Of a stretch of DNA of 64,000 bases, positions 25,766 to 34,704 are shown one piece after another. Made by a program: the position numbers and the translations under genes. This stretch comes from an uncultured Lachnoclostridium sp. GTDB taxonomy: Bacteria; Bacillota; Clostridia; Lachnospirales; Lachnospiraceae. The notes under the pieces were generated by a model. That model worked only from the letters and a program-made list of their open reading frames with translations. It was not told where the DNA came from and ran no database searches. The stretch spans positions 28,706-92,705 of the forward strand of contig CAJMFH010000007.1 of the NCBI GenBank assembly GCA_905212635.1. Reading direction: 5' to 3'. How positions within the stretch are numbered: the stretch's first letter is position 1; every line of letters begins with the position of its first letter.

Positions 25766-27769
25766 AAAGACTTTCATCTCGCCGACACCGCGGTTGCACC
25801 AGGTATAATATGGAATAAATGTAATCTCTGTTTCTTCGTATTGATATCCGCAAAACGGCTGATAAAGTTTTCCTTCCCGCGGCACGATCCGACGTCCTCT
25901 GCCCCGCAGCCGGACGACATCTTCCGCCCCGGCAAGATTCCATTTTTCGTCCACGATCTGAGGTTCAAACGAGGTATCTGCCTGAAGAAGGGACAATTCT
26001 TTTCCGTTATCCACCTCTTCCACGCAGTATACGACCGGCCCGCGCATTAATGCCACTTTTCCGATATCGTCGCGCACTCTGGTATCCGCCTGATAATACA
26101 ACGCTTTCATTGGAAATACACAGTCTATGCGGTCACCATTTTCCCAGTTTCTGGAAATATACAGGTAACCGTCTTTTTCTTTTCCGCAGGCTTTCTCCCC
26201 ATTTACCAGCACTTCTGCTTCCGGACACCAGCCCGGCAGGCGGATCGCATAGGTAAAAGGCACCGCCTCTTTCATTTCAAATGCAATCTGAACCTTTTCC
26301 TCCCAAGGATATGCGGATGTCACCTGAATCTTCACTTTTTTGCCGAAAAATTCGGTATCAATGTCTGCACCACAATACAAATGCATAAACAGAGTATCTT
26401 CATTTTCACTGTACGCATACTGTGCCACCGAGTTCAGGATACGATTGATATTTGGCGGACAGCAGGCGCACCCAAACCACTTTTGCCGCGGAAGCACCAC
26501 ATGCTTTAACTGCGCATCGTGACGGATCCCTTCGGGATAAGCCTCCATCGGATTGACATAAAAGAAGCTTTTTCCATCCAATGCCATACCGCCAAGAACG
26601 GTATTGTATATCGCGCGTTCCATTTCATCGGCGTACTTATTTTTCGGTGACATTTCCAGCATTCTTCTTGCAAAAAATGCCAGTCCGATCGCCGCACAGC
26701 TTTCGTTGTACATACGGTCATTTGGCAGATGGAACGGATACGAAAAGGCTTCTCCCTCCGGCGTACCGCCGATTCCTCCGGTAATATACATTTTTTCATT
26801 TGTCATGCTGTCCCAAAGTCGTTCACAAGCATTTTGCAGTGTCTCATCTCCTGTGTATTTGGAAATTATTGCCATTCCCGTGTAGAGGTAAACGGCACGA
26901 ACTGCGTGTCCAACTGCCTCTTTCTGTTCGCGCACCGGCAAATGCGCCTGATGATAGTAGTCGTCATTGTCCTCACCGGGATCTCTGACAATTCCATGTT
27001 CTTTGTCAAAATAATACGGTTTTTTTCCACGTTCCTCTACGAAAAACGAGGCAAGTTTTAGATAACGGTCTTCTCCCGTGAGTTCATACAATCTCCCCAA
27101 TGCCATCTCTGCAATCTCATGTCCCGGATAGCCTTTGCATTTTCCCGGTTCTTCTCCAAAATGTGCTTCGACATAATCGGCAAAACGCATCGCCGCTTTC
27201 AATAATTTGTCTTTTCCCGTCCCTTCATAATAAGCGACTGCCCCTTCGGTCAAATGCCCAAAACAGTACAATTCGTGGTGGTCACGCAGATTGGTAAGCC
27301 GTTTGGACGGATCATTGATAATATAAAAGGTATCAAGATACCCATCTTCATACTGCGCTGCACACACAATGTCAATCGCCTGATCTGCCAGTTTTTCTAG
27401 TTCCGGATCCGGATGTGACGCCAGAGAATAACCGACCGCCTCGATCCATTTGGAAAAATCGGTATCCTGAAATACAAATCCATAAAACCGGTCTTCCATC
27501 GGTTTCCCTTTTTCCGGCACCAGATTAAATTCCTCGGTTGTCCACACCGGAAGACTTTGCTGCCCCTGTGCTCTTCGTTTTTCCCCCAGTTTTGCCGCCA
27601 GTTTAAAATTACGCATACAGAAACTCGGTTCTGCCCCCTCGACGTTATCATTGAGAGCGTCCCATTGATAGGGGATGACTTCCGTTCTCGCAAGCTCCAT
27701 TTCACGTTTCAAAAAGCGATCTGTCACCTGAATCTTTTTTAATGATATTCCTTTACTCTGTCGATTCAT
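25745..27769 (-). CDS. GH127 beta-L-arabinofuranosidase
   Basis: 674 residues from the ATG at 27769, with GGAAGG just ahead. The whole length matches the GH127 (former DUF1680) fold. Visible are an (alpha/alpha)6 barrel with RLTNLRDHHELYCFGHL and GHAVRAVYLYTGMA, the ESCAAIGLAFFARRML segment, and the WFGCACCPPNINR motif. In this family Cys residues of that CxCC region and a nearby Glu hold zinc, and one Cys is the nucleophile. No signal peptide, so it acts in the cytoplasm, removing beta-L-arabinofuranose from imported oligosaccharides. Some GH127 members have other specificities, so the substrate is likely rather than certain. Confidence 0.88.
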   Translation of the reverse strand: MNRQSKGISLKKIQVTDRFLKREMELARTEVIPYQWDALNDNVEGAEPSFCMRNFKLAAKLGEKRRAQGQQSLPVWTTEEFNLVPEKGKPMEDRFYGFVFQDTDFSKWIEAVGYSLASHPDPELEKLADQAIDIVCAAQYEDGYLDTFYIINDPSKRLTNLRDHHELYCFGHLTEGAVAYYEGTGKDKLLKAAMRFADYVEAHFGEEPGKCKGYPGHEIAEMALGRLYELTGEDRYLKLASFFVEERGKKPYYFDKEHGIVRDPGEDNDDYYHQAHLPVREQKEAVGHAVRAVYLYTGMAIISKYTGDETLQNACERLWDSMTNEKMYITGGIGGTPEGEAFSYPFHLPNDRMYNESCAAIGLAFFARRMLEMSPKNKYADEMERAIYNTVLGGMALDGKSFFYVNPMEAYPEGIRHDAQLKHVVLPRQKWFGCACCPPNINRILNSVAQYAYSENEDTLFMHLYCGADIDTEFFGKKVKIQVTSAYPWEEKVQIAFEMKEAVPFTYAIRLPGWCPEAEVLVNGEKACGKEKDGYLYISRNWENGDRIDCVFPMKALYYQADTRVRDDIGKVALMRGPVVYCVEEVDNGKELSLLQADTSFEPQIVDEKWNLAGAEDVVRLRGRGRRIVPREGKLYQPFCGYQYEETEITFIPYYTWCNRGVGEMKVFLPAAGV

Positions 27770-27855
27770 TATTTTTCCTTCCTTCCGCATTTAACTACTT
27801 TTATTATAATGCACCAATGCTTTTGGGAAAATATCGAAAACAGAAAAAAAGTGTC

Positions 27856-27950
27856 AAAAAATCCGATCATGAGTCTTCTGACGCAGCCTCTTTCGAAGTG
27901 CCGCAGTGATAGTTGTCAGAAGCTGCTATGCTCATGATCGGATTTTTTGC
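27856..27950 (-). terminator. Large bidirectional hairpin/terminator after flavodoxin operon
   Basis: AAAAAATCCGATCATGAG (27856-27873) pairs with CTCATGATCGGATTTTTT (27931-27948). Inside, TCTTCTGAC (27874-27882) can pair with GTCAGAAG (27915-27922), which lengthens the structure. It carries A and T runs on both sides, so it could stop the leftward flavodoxin transcript. The interior of about 55 bases is longer than a normal terminator loop. Confidence 0.7.
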
Positions 27951-27968
27951 TTTGGATTCTATCAAAAT

Positions 27969-28012
27969 GGTAACTATTCAGGATCAATGTGACGCCGAAC
28001 CTGAACAATTAT
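27969..28012. repeat. Dispersed inverted repeat, short copy downstream of flavodoxin
   Basis: GTAACTATTCAGGATCAATG (27970-27989) is the exact inverse of the right end at 14194-14213. A degenerate partner, CCTGAACAATTA, follows at about 28000-28011. Confidence 0.8.
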
Positions 28013-28027
28013 ATAATGAAAGGAGAT

Positions 28028-28453
28028 TTATACCAATGCCTTGCCAAGAGCCTTTAATTCCTCGATGGTATCATCGTCAGGCTCTCCGTTTACTATGATG
28101 CCTTCTCCGTTTACAACAGTTGCGCCGGCACTCTGAACACGCGCTTCCCAGTCACGCATCCATTCACCGCCGCCCCATCCGTAAGAACCGAATAAGGCAA
28201 TCTTTTTACCGGAAATCTTGCTTTCCAGATCAGCCATAAATGGCTCCATTTCAGCATCTTCAAGTTCCTCTGCTCCCATGGAAGGGCAGCCAAGGGCAAA
28301 TGCCGGCTCAGCAGCGAGTTCATCTACGGATGCAGCCGATACAAATTTCAAATCGGCTTCTGCTCCGGCTTCTTTTACGCCTTCCGCAACAGCCTCTGCC
28401 ATTTTCTGTGTATTTCCAGTTCCACTCCAGTAAACAATACTAACTTTGCTCAT
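28028..28453 (-). CDS. Flavodoxin
   Basis: 141 residues from the ATG at 28453 (GGAGG ribosome site). The FMN-phosphate loop WSGTGNT is near the N-terminus, with the GCPSMGAEEL and FGSYGWGGGEW FMN-ring segments; the length is typical of short-chain flavodoxin. It is a soluble low-potential electron carrier that commonly replaces ferredoxin when iron is short. It is the last gene of an operon with DUF3793 and a Fur-type regulator, which fits control by iron. Confidence 0.94.
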   Translation of the reverse strand: MSKVSIVYWSGTGNTQKMAEAVAEGVKEAGAEADLKFVSAASVDELAAEPAFALGCPSMGAEELEDAEMEPFMADLESKISGKKIALFGSYGWGGGEWMRDWEARVQSAGATVVNGEGIIVNGEPDDDTIEELKALGKALV

Positions 28454-28498
28454 CTTTTTACCTCCATTTTCCTGTGCATCGCACATTTCATTTATTGA

Positions 28499-29104
28499 TT
28501 ATACAGCAAGCTCGTAAAACATTTTGCCTGCCATAACATCTGCAATCGCCTGTTCTCTCACCTGATCATACTTCTTAAAGGTTTCCTTTGCCTTTTCCAG
28601 ATTGTCATATACTTTCCAGTATCCGGTCATCAGAGAATTCTGACCCTGATTTTCAATGAACATTTCTACATCGTGTAGTGGATATTCGAGGATATATCCC
28701 AGTTCATGCGGAAACTCTTTTCTGCCCGCGTAATATTCGGACATCGCCTGTGCAATTCCAAATAAAGCTCGTATCATATTTTCTTCCGGACTTTTTTCTT
28801 CCGACAGTCCGTAGCCAAATCTATCCAATGCCTCTATAATTTCTTTTTGCGAAATATACCGGCAAAATCTTTCGATATGATACAGCATGACAAGGCATTT
28901 TTTCTTTCCCCGGTTTAGGATCAGATATCCATATGGTGTATCCTGTAACTGCGATATCATCTCTTTCATCAACCGGTTTTCCACAGATAAGATCACTTCA
29001 TTTCGAAGTCCCCTCAGCATCGGTCCACAATGCATCGCCATCAGTATATTGACGGATTCTTTAATTCCTCTGCTGTGATATTCTTTCATCTGCTCATACG
29101 GCAT
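28499..29104 (-). CDS. DUF3793 family protein
   Basis: 201 residues. The C-terminal half has the family pattern FPHELGYILEYPLHDVEMFIENQG followed by YWKVYDNLEKAKETFKKYDQVRE. The N-terminal part begins with a conserved HCGPMLRGLR-like motif. No catalytic residues are known for the family. The start overlaps the end of the Fur-type gene by 11 bases and is preceded by AGGAGGAATT, and flavodoxin follows 45 bases on. The context suggests a role in iron limitation or flavodoxin use. Confidence 0.8.
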   Translation of the reverse strand: MPYEQMKEYHSRGIKESVNILMAMHCGPMLRGLRNEVILSVENRLMKEMISQLQDTPYGYLILNRGKKKCLVMLYHIERFCRYISQKEIIEALDRFGYGLSEEKSPEENMIRALFGIAQAMSEYYAGRKEFPHELGYILEYPLHDVEMFIENQGQNSLMTGYWKVYDNLEKAKETFKKYDQVREQAIADVMAGKMFYELAV

Positions 29105-29534
29105 GCCCTAATTCCTCCTGCTCACAGCTGCAAGGATGTAAGATGATTCCTGTGACTTCGCGTCCCTGAAGATATCCGCATGCTTCCAGCCCGGCACGCA
29201 GCACCTCATTCCACTTTTTCGCAGACAGACGGCACGTCGAATCATCACTCATCTCTACGATACACGCTTCTTCCAGCGAGCAGTCGTTTGGATAAGAAAT
29301 TTTATACATATTTTTGCGGTCAATCGCACCAATTTCCTCCAGCAGATTTACCATACGGTATACCGTTGCTGTTCCGATTCCATTATCACGGCGTGATGCT
29401 TCAAAAAAGATTTCTTTACAGCTGGAACATTCATTGGCAAGAATGACATCCAAAAGCATTCTTCGCTGTCTGGTAATGCGAAAGCCCTTTTCTTTCAGTT
29501 TTTTTATAATAAATTCACGTTTTTCATTTTCCAT
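29094..29534 (-). CDS. Fur-family regulator, atypical C-terminus
   Basis: 146 residues from the ATG at 29534 (GGAGGG ribosome site). The N-terminal winged helix is clear (GFRITRQRRMLLDVILANE, GIGTATVYRMVNLLEEIGAI). The dimerisation domain lacks the usual His-rich metal motif and instead has Cys clusters (CSSC near residue 37; CSLEEAC; HPCSCEQEE at the end). It could be a metal or redox sensor different from classical Fur or PerR. It leads the DUF3793-flavodoxin operon, and the GTTAGT-N4-ACTAAC palindrome overlaps its promoter, so the operon may be controlled by the DtxR-type protein, by itself, or both. Confidence 0.82.
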   Translation of the reverse strand: MENEKREFIIKKLKEKGFRITRQRRMLLDVILANECSSCKEIFFEASRRDNGIGTATVYRMVNLLEEIGAIDRKNMYKISYPNDCSLEEACIVEMSDDSTCRLSAKKWNEVLRAGLEACGYLQGREVTGIILHPCSCEQEELGHAV

Positions 29535-29598
29535 GATCAAGCCCTCCATATCTCTTGATTATGTGCAACTACTTTTTGTATTATGTGTATAACTTATG

Positions 29599-29644
29599 TT
29601 AGTTATTACTAACTCATTATATAAAAAAAATCCTGCAAATGCAA
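29599..29644 (-). promoter_or_regulatory. Promoter and GTTAGT-N4-ACTAAC operator of the Fur/DUF3793/flavodoxin operon
   Basis: On the minus strand TTGCAT (complement 29639-29644) and TATAAT (complement 29617-29622) are 16 bases apart. The palindrome GTTAGTTATTACTAAC (29599-29614) begins two bases downstream of the -10 box and would cover the start point. Its arms are identical to those at the feoA promoter. Confidence 0.78.
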
Positions 29645-29705
29645 GACTTTTTTTAATTTTTCTATTATATTTTTTCAAAACGTCTGTATTTCCGCGGTTT
29701 GACGA

Positions 29706-30080
29706 TCAAAGTTCAGCCAGTTTTTCAACTGTCACACGGTAATCTTCGGCAAGTGTCTCATATGCTTTCTTCACTTCTTCCTGAAGTTCTGCCAGCACTG
29801 CATCGCCCTTTTCTTCTTTTCCACGCACCAGCTCTGTCAGATTCTTGCTTGCCTCGGATACTCTCGCAAGTCCCAGATTAAGTGCCACGCCTTTTAAGGT
29901 ATGCACTGCTTTAAATATTGCGTCACAGTCCATCTGCTGCACCGCCTCGGTAAGCTGGTCAAACGATTTATCTTCTTTGAATTTCTGAAGAAAACGCTCT
30001 ACCATGGATTCCATCGGCAGTCTGGACATTACGTCATCATAACTTCCACCGATTGCCTCATAATATTCTTTTACCGTCAT
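29706..30080 (-). CDS. Hpt (histidine phosphotransfer) domain protein
   Basis: 124 residues from the ATG at 30080 (GAGGAAAT ribosome site). A single four-helix Hpt domain with the phospho-accepting His in AVHTLKGVALNLGL. It should shuttle phosphate between a hybrid kinase and a response regulator; neither is adjacent. It lies just downstream of the zinc-ribbon protein and overlaps its end slightly in a longer frame that lacks support. Confidence 0.88.
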   Translation of the reverse strand: MTVKEYYEAIGGSYDDVMSRLPMESMVERFLQKFKEDKSFDQLTEAVQQMDCDAIFKAVHTLKGVALNLGLARVSEASKNLTELVRGKEEKGDAVLAELQEEVKKAYETLAEDYRVTVEKLAEL

Positions 30081-30096
30081 TGCTATTTCCTCTTTT

Positions 30097-30981
30097 CTAT
30101 TGTACATTGGTAATATGGTAACCATATTTGCTTTTTTTATCTTTTACTATAGTAAGTTTGAACTTTTTCCATGTTCCATTTGACGAATTATATGTTTTCA
30201 CAATACCCGCCTTGATCTCTGCTTCATAAGTGTCCACTGCCACCTGCGTCACTTTCGTAACATTAGCATCACATTTTTCCGATCGAAGTTCTTCGCCTGC
30301 ATATTCGATTTTTTTATTCTGCTTGCGGAACAAGTAATATGGGAATGTATCCCCATAACTTAGATCAAAGGTAAACGCATCTCCGTAACGCGCTTTCATC
30401 TCTTTTTTTACACGCCGCGCAATTCCCGCATAAGAGTTATCATAACCTCTTACGTGCATCTCTCCTGTTCCCGATGCCGGATCGCCATACAGCATATCAT
30501 ACAATACCGCCTGTGTTGCCACCTGATTATCCCAGGCAAACTTACCGCCTCCCAAATCTTTCCAGCGGGCACACAACGACAAAAACGGTGCCGTCTGCTC
30601 AGTCAGACTCTTCAATTTCGGTTTCATGTCTTTGGTCTTATTCACAGCAATAAAATCGGATGCTGCCGTATCTTGGGTCGTCTGCCCCGGTTCTACAGTA
30701 GGTTTTGGTGTCTGTACAGACTTTTCGTCTGTTTTGCCGTCTTCATTTGACGTTTCCCGTGTCTGCGCCGGCTGCTCTGCCACATTATCTTTCTTCGCAT
30801 CAAACGCACCATTTTTATAAAGAGTGACTCCGGTAATCGTCCCCCCGGCAAGCACAATGATAACAACTGCCGCCGTAATCAAATGTGTCTTAAAACGCCA
30901 GAACCAATTGATCCTTGTACCACATTGATAACAGTAAACATCATCCTGCTTCAATTCTGTTTTACAATTTGGACAACGCAT
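30097..30981 (-). CDS. Zinc-ribbon membrane protein, unknown function
   Basis: 294 residues. An N-terminal zinc ribbon (CPNCKTELKQDDVYCYQCG) precedes one membrane helix (about 31-54), a Thr/Glu-rich linker (about 60-110), and an extracellular domain (about 115-294) with GVAALNL-free alpha/beta character and a DLSYGDTFPYYLF segment. The layout, cytoplasmic ribbon then outside sensor-like domain, is common in Clostridia. The extracellular domain is not recognised. Divergent from the MATE gene. Confidence 0.65.
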   Translation of the reverse strand: MRCPNCKTELKQDDVYCYQCGTRINWFWRFKTHLITAAVVIIVLAGGTITGVTLYKNGAFDAKKDNVAEQPAQTRETSNEDGKTDEKSVQTPKPTVEPGQTTQDTAASDFIAVNKTKDMKPKLKSLTEQTAPFLSLCARWKDLGGGKFAWDNQVATQAVLYDMLYGDPASGTGEMHVRGYDNSYAGIARRVKKEMKARYGDAFTFDLSYGDTFPYYLFRKQNKKIEYAGEELRSEKCDANVTKVTQVAVDTYEAEIKAGIVKTYNSSNGTWKKFKLTIVKDKKSKYGYHITNVQ

Positions 30982-31146
30982 CTCTATCCCCTCCTTGTGT
31001 ATATGCCTCTAATTATAGGAAAAATGTCTGGATTTGTCAATAAACACCGTATAAAGTCATAATGAAATGCTTGAAAAATGGACATAATTGTAGTAAGATA
31101 CCAATTATCGGGCTGTTGCTTATACAAAGTGAGGTTATCCACAATT

Positions 31147-32568
31147 ATGAATATAAAAAATACATCTACAGAAACACAAAATCCACTCGGATTTAAAAAA
31201 GAATCCCGTCTGCTGGTCGAATTTGCCATTCCCTGCGTGATCTCAATGCTGGTTACGGCTCTTTATAATATCGTCGATCAGATCTTTATCGGACAGGGTG
31301 TCGGTATGCTGGGAAATGCTGCGACCAACATCGCTTTCCCACTCTCCACAACCTGTACCGCCATTTCACTTCTGCTTGGCATCGGAAGTGCCACCAACGT
31401 TTCGCTGAAACTTGGAGCAGGAAGGGAAAAAGAATCTGCCAGTTACGCCGGCTGCGGCATCCTTCTTATGGCAATATTGGGAATTTCTTTGTTTGTTATC
31501 ACGACTCTTTTTCTCACACCAATGCTTACGTTTTTTGGTGCAACGAGGGAAGTTCTTCCTTATGCGGAGCAATATACGCGGATTACCGCGATCGGATTTC
31601 CCTTTCTGATTATGAATACCGGTATGAGTAAACTGATCCTCGCCGATGGAAGTCCGCGCTATTCCATGATATCGATGCTCACGGGTGCCATCGTAAATAC
31701 AATCCTTGATCCGATATTTATCTTTTCCCTACACATGGGAATGACAGGTGCGGCGCTGGCTACAATCCTCGGTCAGATTGTCTCTTTCTGCATCAGCCTC
31801 CGCTATATGTTTCATTTTAAAACCATTCATTTGGAGCGGAGTAGTTTCCGGATTACGGCATCCCACGTTGCAAACATAATGAAACTGGGTGCCTGTGCCT
31901 GCTTTAACCAGATTGCCATGACCATCGTACAGATTGTAATGAATAATACGCTGGCTCATTATGGCGCACTTTCGGTATATGGCGGAGACATCCCACTTGC
32001 CTGCGCCGGTATCATAACAAAAGTAAACATGATCTTTATGTCCTTTGTCATCGGCATCTCTCAGGGAATCCAGCCAATCATTGGTTTTAATTACGGAGCC
32101 GCAAAGTACACCCGTGTGCGGAAAACCTACCTGCTCGCTCTTGGCATTGCAACGGCATTATCCTTGATTGCATTTGCATGTTTCCAATTATTTCCAAGGC
32201 AGATCATCGGTGTCTTTGGAGAGGGGAGTGAATTGTACTTCCAGTTTTCAGAACGTTACTTCCGTATCTATATGTTTTTAACGCTGATCAACGGGATTCA
32301 GCTGGTCACGTCAAACTTTTTCAACTCGATCGGAAAATCTTCCCTCGGTGTGTTTATGTCTTTGACAAGACAGATCCTGTTTCTGCTTCCACTCATTATC
32401 GTTTTCCCACTTTTTATGGGAATCGATGGCGTCATGTACGCTGGTCCGATTGCCGACGCCGCTACGGGGATCGTCTGTGGGATCTTTACAATCCGGGAAC
32501 TGAAAGAGCTTAAAACTCTTTCATATACTTCCGAAAGCGTAATGGCAGCATCTGGTTCTGCAAACTAA
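31147..32568 (+). CDS. MATE-family efflux transporter
   Basis: 473 residues from the ATG at 31147 (GAGGT upstream); the frame is open further up but begins within leader sequence. Twelve membrane helices in two halves, with IVDQIFIGQGVG and the TALYN motif in the first and INGIQLVTSNFFNSIGKS in the second, typical of the MATE/DinF superfamily. It exports drugs or metabolites in exchange for Na+ or H+. Its 3' end overlaps the convergent TIGR03915 gene by 59 bases. Confidence 0.92.
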   Translation: MNIKNTSTETQNPLGFKKESRLLVEFAIPCVISMLVTALYNIVDQIFIGQGVGMLGNAATNIAFPLSTTCTAISLLLGIGSATNVSLKLGAGREKESASYAGCGILLMAILGISLFVITTLFLTPMLTFFGATREVLPYAEQYTRITAIGFPFLIMNTGMSKLILADGSPRYSMISMLTGAIVNTILDPIFIFSLHMGMTGAALATILGQIVSFCISLRYMFHFKTIHLERSSFRITASHVANIMKLGACACFNQIAMTIVQIVMNNTLAHYGALSVYGGDIPLACAGIITKVNMIFMSFVIGISQGIQPIIGFNYGAAKYTRVRKTYLLALGIATALSLIAFACFQLFPRQIIGVFGEGSELYFQFSERYFRIYMFLTLINGIQLVTSNFFNSIGKSSLGVFMSLTRQILFLLPLIIVFPLFMGIDGVMYAGPIADAATGIVCGIFTIRELKELKTLSYTSESVMAASGSAN

Positions 32569-33295
32569 TATTTTCACGGGCTTTGATCCCAATAGAGTCA
32601 ATATAGCGTTTCCACAGTTTCCGGAAAACTTCCTCTTCCTCCGAATAAGACAGTAAAAGCTGATCGAAGTCCTCGTCTTTCGCATGAATATAGGAACACC
32701 CTTTTCCTTTTTCATGAATCATCATGCTCCCATGTGTCGTATCTGCAATGACCCAGTTTTCCTCCGGAAACCGATCTGAAAAATGATACGCAAGATAGGG
32801 GAGGATCGCATTTCTCGGGTTGATCCTTGCAAACAAAACACCGCTTGCCAGTTCTTCAAATCGCAAAAATCCCTGTTCATGCAAAATCTCGTTATTGGCA
32901 TTTCTTTCCATTTTAAATAATTGTACAACATTCGCGTCGGTAAGATGGTCAAGCACCTGATTTCCCATCTGTAAGGCAAGAATAATAACACGATAGATGA
33001 CATCTGCTTTTTCCGGCATATAGGAAAGGGATGCCATCTGCAAGGCATCATAAACCTGCCACGACACTTTTTTCTGCATCGTACGGGCAACTTTCGCCGC
33101 TTTTTCCATATCCGTCTCAACCGTTATATATGTCGTAAAAAGTTCGTTTGTATACGTACTGTCTGTCAGACGGAGAACGGTATCTTCTTTCCGGTGTCCA
33201 TCCGCAAAGGCATCATAAACCGCGGTAAAAATCCCCTCTGTGCTGTCTTCACATAAATATACATATCTGCCGCAAAATTCGGATATTTCTTCCAT
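32510..33295 (-). CDS. TIGR03915-family putative DNA repair protein (DUF4130)
   Basis: 261 residues. The start codon overlaps the stop of the radical-SAM gene (TGATG). The DUF4130 region (about 85-250) includes FLRFEELASGVLFARINPRNAILPYLAYHFSDRFP and a C-terminal WKRYIDSIGIKARENISLQNQMLPLRFRKYM. The family nearly always travels with the TIGR03916 radical SAM protein and is thought to work with it in DNA modification or repair; the damage treated is unknown. Confidence 0.85.
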   Translation of the reverse strand: MEEISEFCGRYVYLCEDSTEGIFTAVYDAFADGHRKEDTVLRLTDSTYTNELFTTYITVETDMEKAAKVARTMQKKVSWQVYDALQMASLSYMPEKADVIYRVIILALQMGNQVLDHLTDANVVQLFKMERNANNEILHEQGFLRFEELASGVLFARINPRNAILPYLAYHFSDRFPEENWVIADTTHGSMMIHEKGKGCSYIHAKDEDFDQLLLSYSEEEEVFRKLWKRYIDSIGIKARENISLQNQMLPLRFRKYMKEF

Positions 33296-34683
33296 CAGCT
33301 GCTCCTCCTTTGCTGTCTCATCTCTACCTCTCCCTGGGGATAAATGTCCAAAAGCGATAACTGCTCATATCGGTCTTCTCCGGTAACTGCTGCCGGAAGC
33401 CGCTCCCGTAAACCAAGAAGATTCGTCAGGATAAAGCGTTCATTCATCCGCAGAGGAACCATCGTTTTACCCCCGCATGTAATAAAGTACATCGCGCGTT
33501 TCAAAACCACACCAAATTTTTTAAGTGAACTATAATCCAGTTTTCCAAGCCGTCTCGCCGCGATAATCCGCCATGCAGACTTTACCCCTACTCCCGGAAT
33601 ACGGAGCAGCGTATGATAATCTGCCGTCTGCACTTCCACCGGAAAATATTCGAGATGGTTTAATGCCCAATTGCATTTGGGATCTACCTGCACATTCAAA
33701 AACGGATTGTCTGCGTTAATGATCTCATCGGCTTTAAACTGGTAAAACCGGAGTAGAAAATCCGCCTGATACAAACGGTGTTCCCGCAAAAGCGGCGGTC
33801 CTTCCTTCGTCGCCGGAAGCAGGGGATCTCCCGTCGTATTGACAAAAGCAGAATAAAATACCCTTTTCAGATCAAAATTTTTATACAAAGCCTCTGCCAC
33901 ATGGACAATCTCATAATCACTTTCTCCGGTCGCCCCCACGATCATCTGTGTACTCTGTCCCGCCGGCACAAACGTACTTCCCTTTTTTACCTCCTGCAAA
34001 GCAAAATCTTTCCGCATCTTATCCGGAAGAAGCGGCATTGAGGACGTTCTGCCATCATTCAGCAGAAGTGTATTTTCCTGACGTCCTACCTGAATCTGGC
34101 GGAGCGGTGTCAAAATCTTTTTCCGTGATTTCTGCGGTGCGAGCGTCTTTAACCCATCTGCCGTAGGAAGTTCCAGATTGGCACTCATACGATCCACAAG
34201 CCAGCCCGTCTTTTCAATCAACAGCGGATCTGCCCCCGGAATCGCCTTAACATGAATATAGCCGTTAAATTTATATTTTGTCCGCAGCAGATACACCACC
34301 TGGTACATCTGCTCCATCGTATAATCGGGATTTTTCCGTATCCCGGAACTTAAAAACAAGCCTTCGATATAATTTCTCCGGTAAAAAGAAATCGTCAGTT
34401 CCGCAATCTCTTCCGGCGTAAACGAAGCCCGCGGAATATCATTGGAGCAGCGGTTCTGGCAGTATTTACAGTCATAGACGCACTCATTTGTCTGTAATAT
34501 TTTAAGCAGGGAAATACATCTGCCGTCCGCCGCAAAACAGTGGCAGATTCCTCCGGCGACTGCATTTCCCATCATTCCCTTTTTTCCCTTTCGGCTTGAC
34601 CCGCTTGAAGTACAGGCGACATCGTACTTCGCCGCATCTGCCAAAATCTCCAGTTTTTCAAATATATCCGCTGACAGATTCAT
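33295..34683 (-). CDS. TIGR03916-family radical SAM DNA modification/repair protein
   Basis: 462 residues from the ATG at 34683 (AGGGGG ribosome site). The radical SAM motif is CVYDCKYCQNRC (CxxxCxxC) near residue 68. The C-terminus holds a helix-hairpin-helix-like segment (LLRIPGVGVKSAWRIIAARRLG), a DNA-binding feature. The relation to spore photoproduct lyase-like enzymes is distant. It precedes DUF4130 with a one-base overlap. The promoter carries two LexA-like boxes, so SOS control is likely. Confidence 0.9.
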   Translation of the reverse strand: MNLSADIFEKLEILADAAKYDVACTSSGSSRKGKKGMMGNAVAGGICHCFAADGRCISLLKILQTNECVYDCKYCQNRCSNDIPRASFTPEEIAELTISFYRRNYIEGLFLSSGIRKNPDYTMEQMYQVVYLLRTKYKFNGYIHVKAIPGADPLLIEKTGWLVDRMSANLELPTADGLKTLAPQKSRKKILTPLRQIQVGRQENTLLLNDGRTSSMPLLPDKMRKDFALQEVKKGSTFVPAGQSTQMIVGATGESDYEIVHVAEALYKNFDLKRVFYSAFVNTTGDPLLPATKEGPPLLREHRLYQADFLLRFYQFKADEIINADNPFLNVQVDPKCNWALNHLEYFPVEVQTADYHTLLRIPGVGVKSAWRIIAARRLGKLDYSSLKKFGVVLKRAMYFITCGGKTMVPLRMNERFILTNLLGLRERLPAAVTGEDRYEQLSLLDIYPQGEVEMRQQRRSS

Positions 34684-34704
34684 AAAAAAGCCCCCTTGCT
34701 TAAC

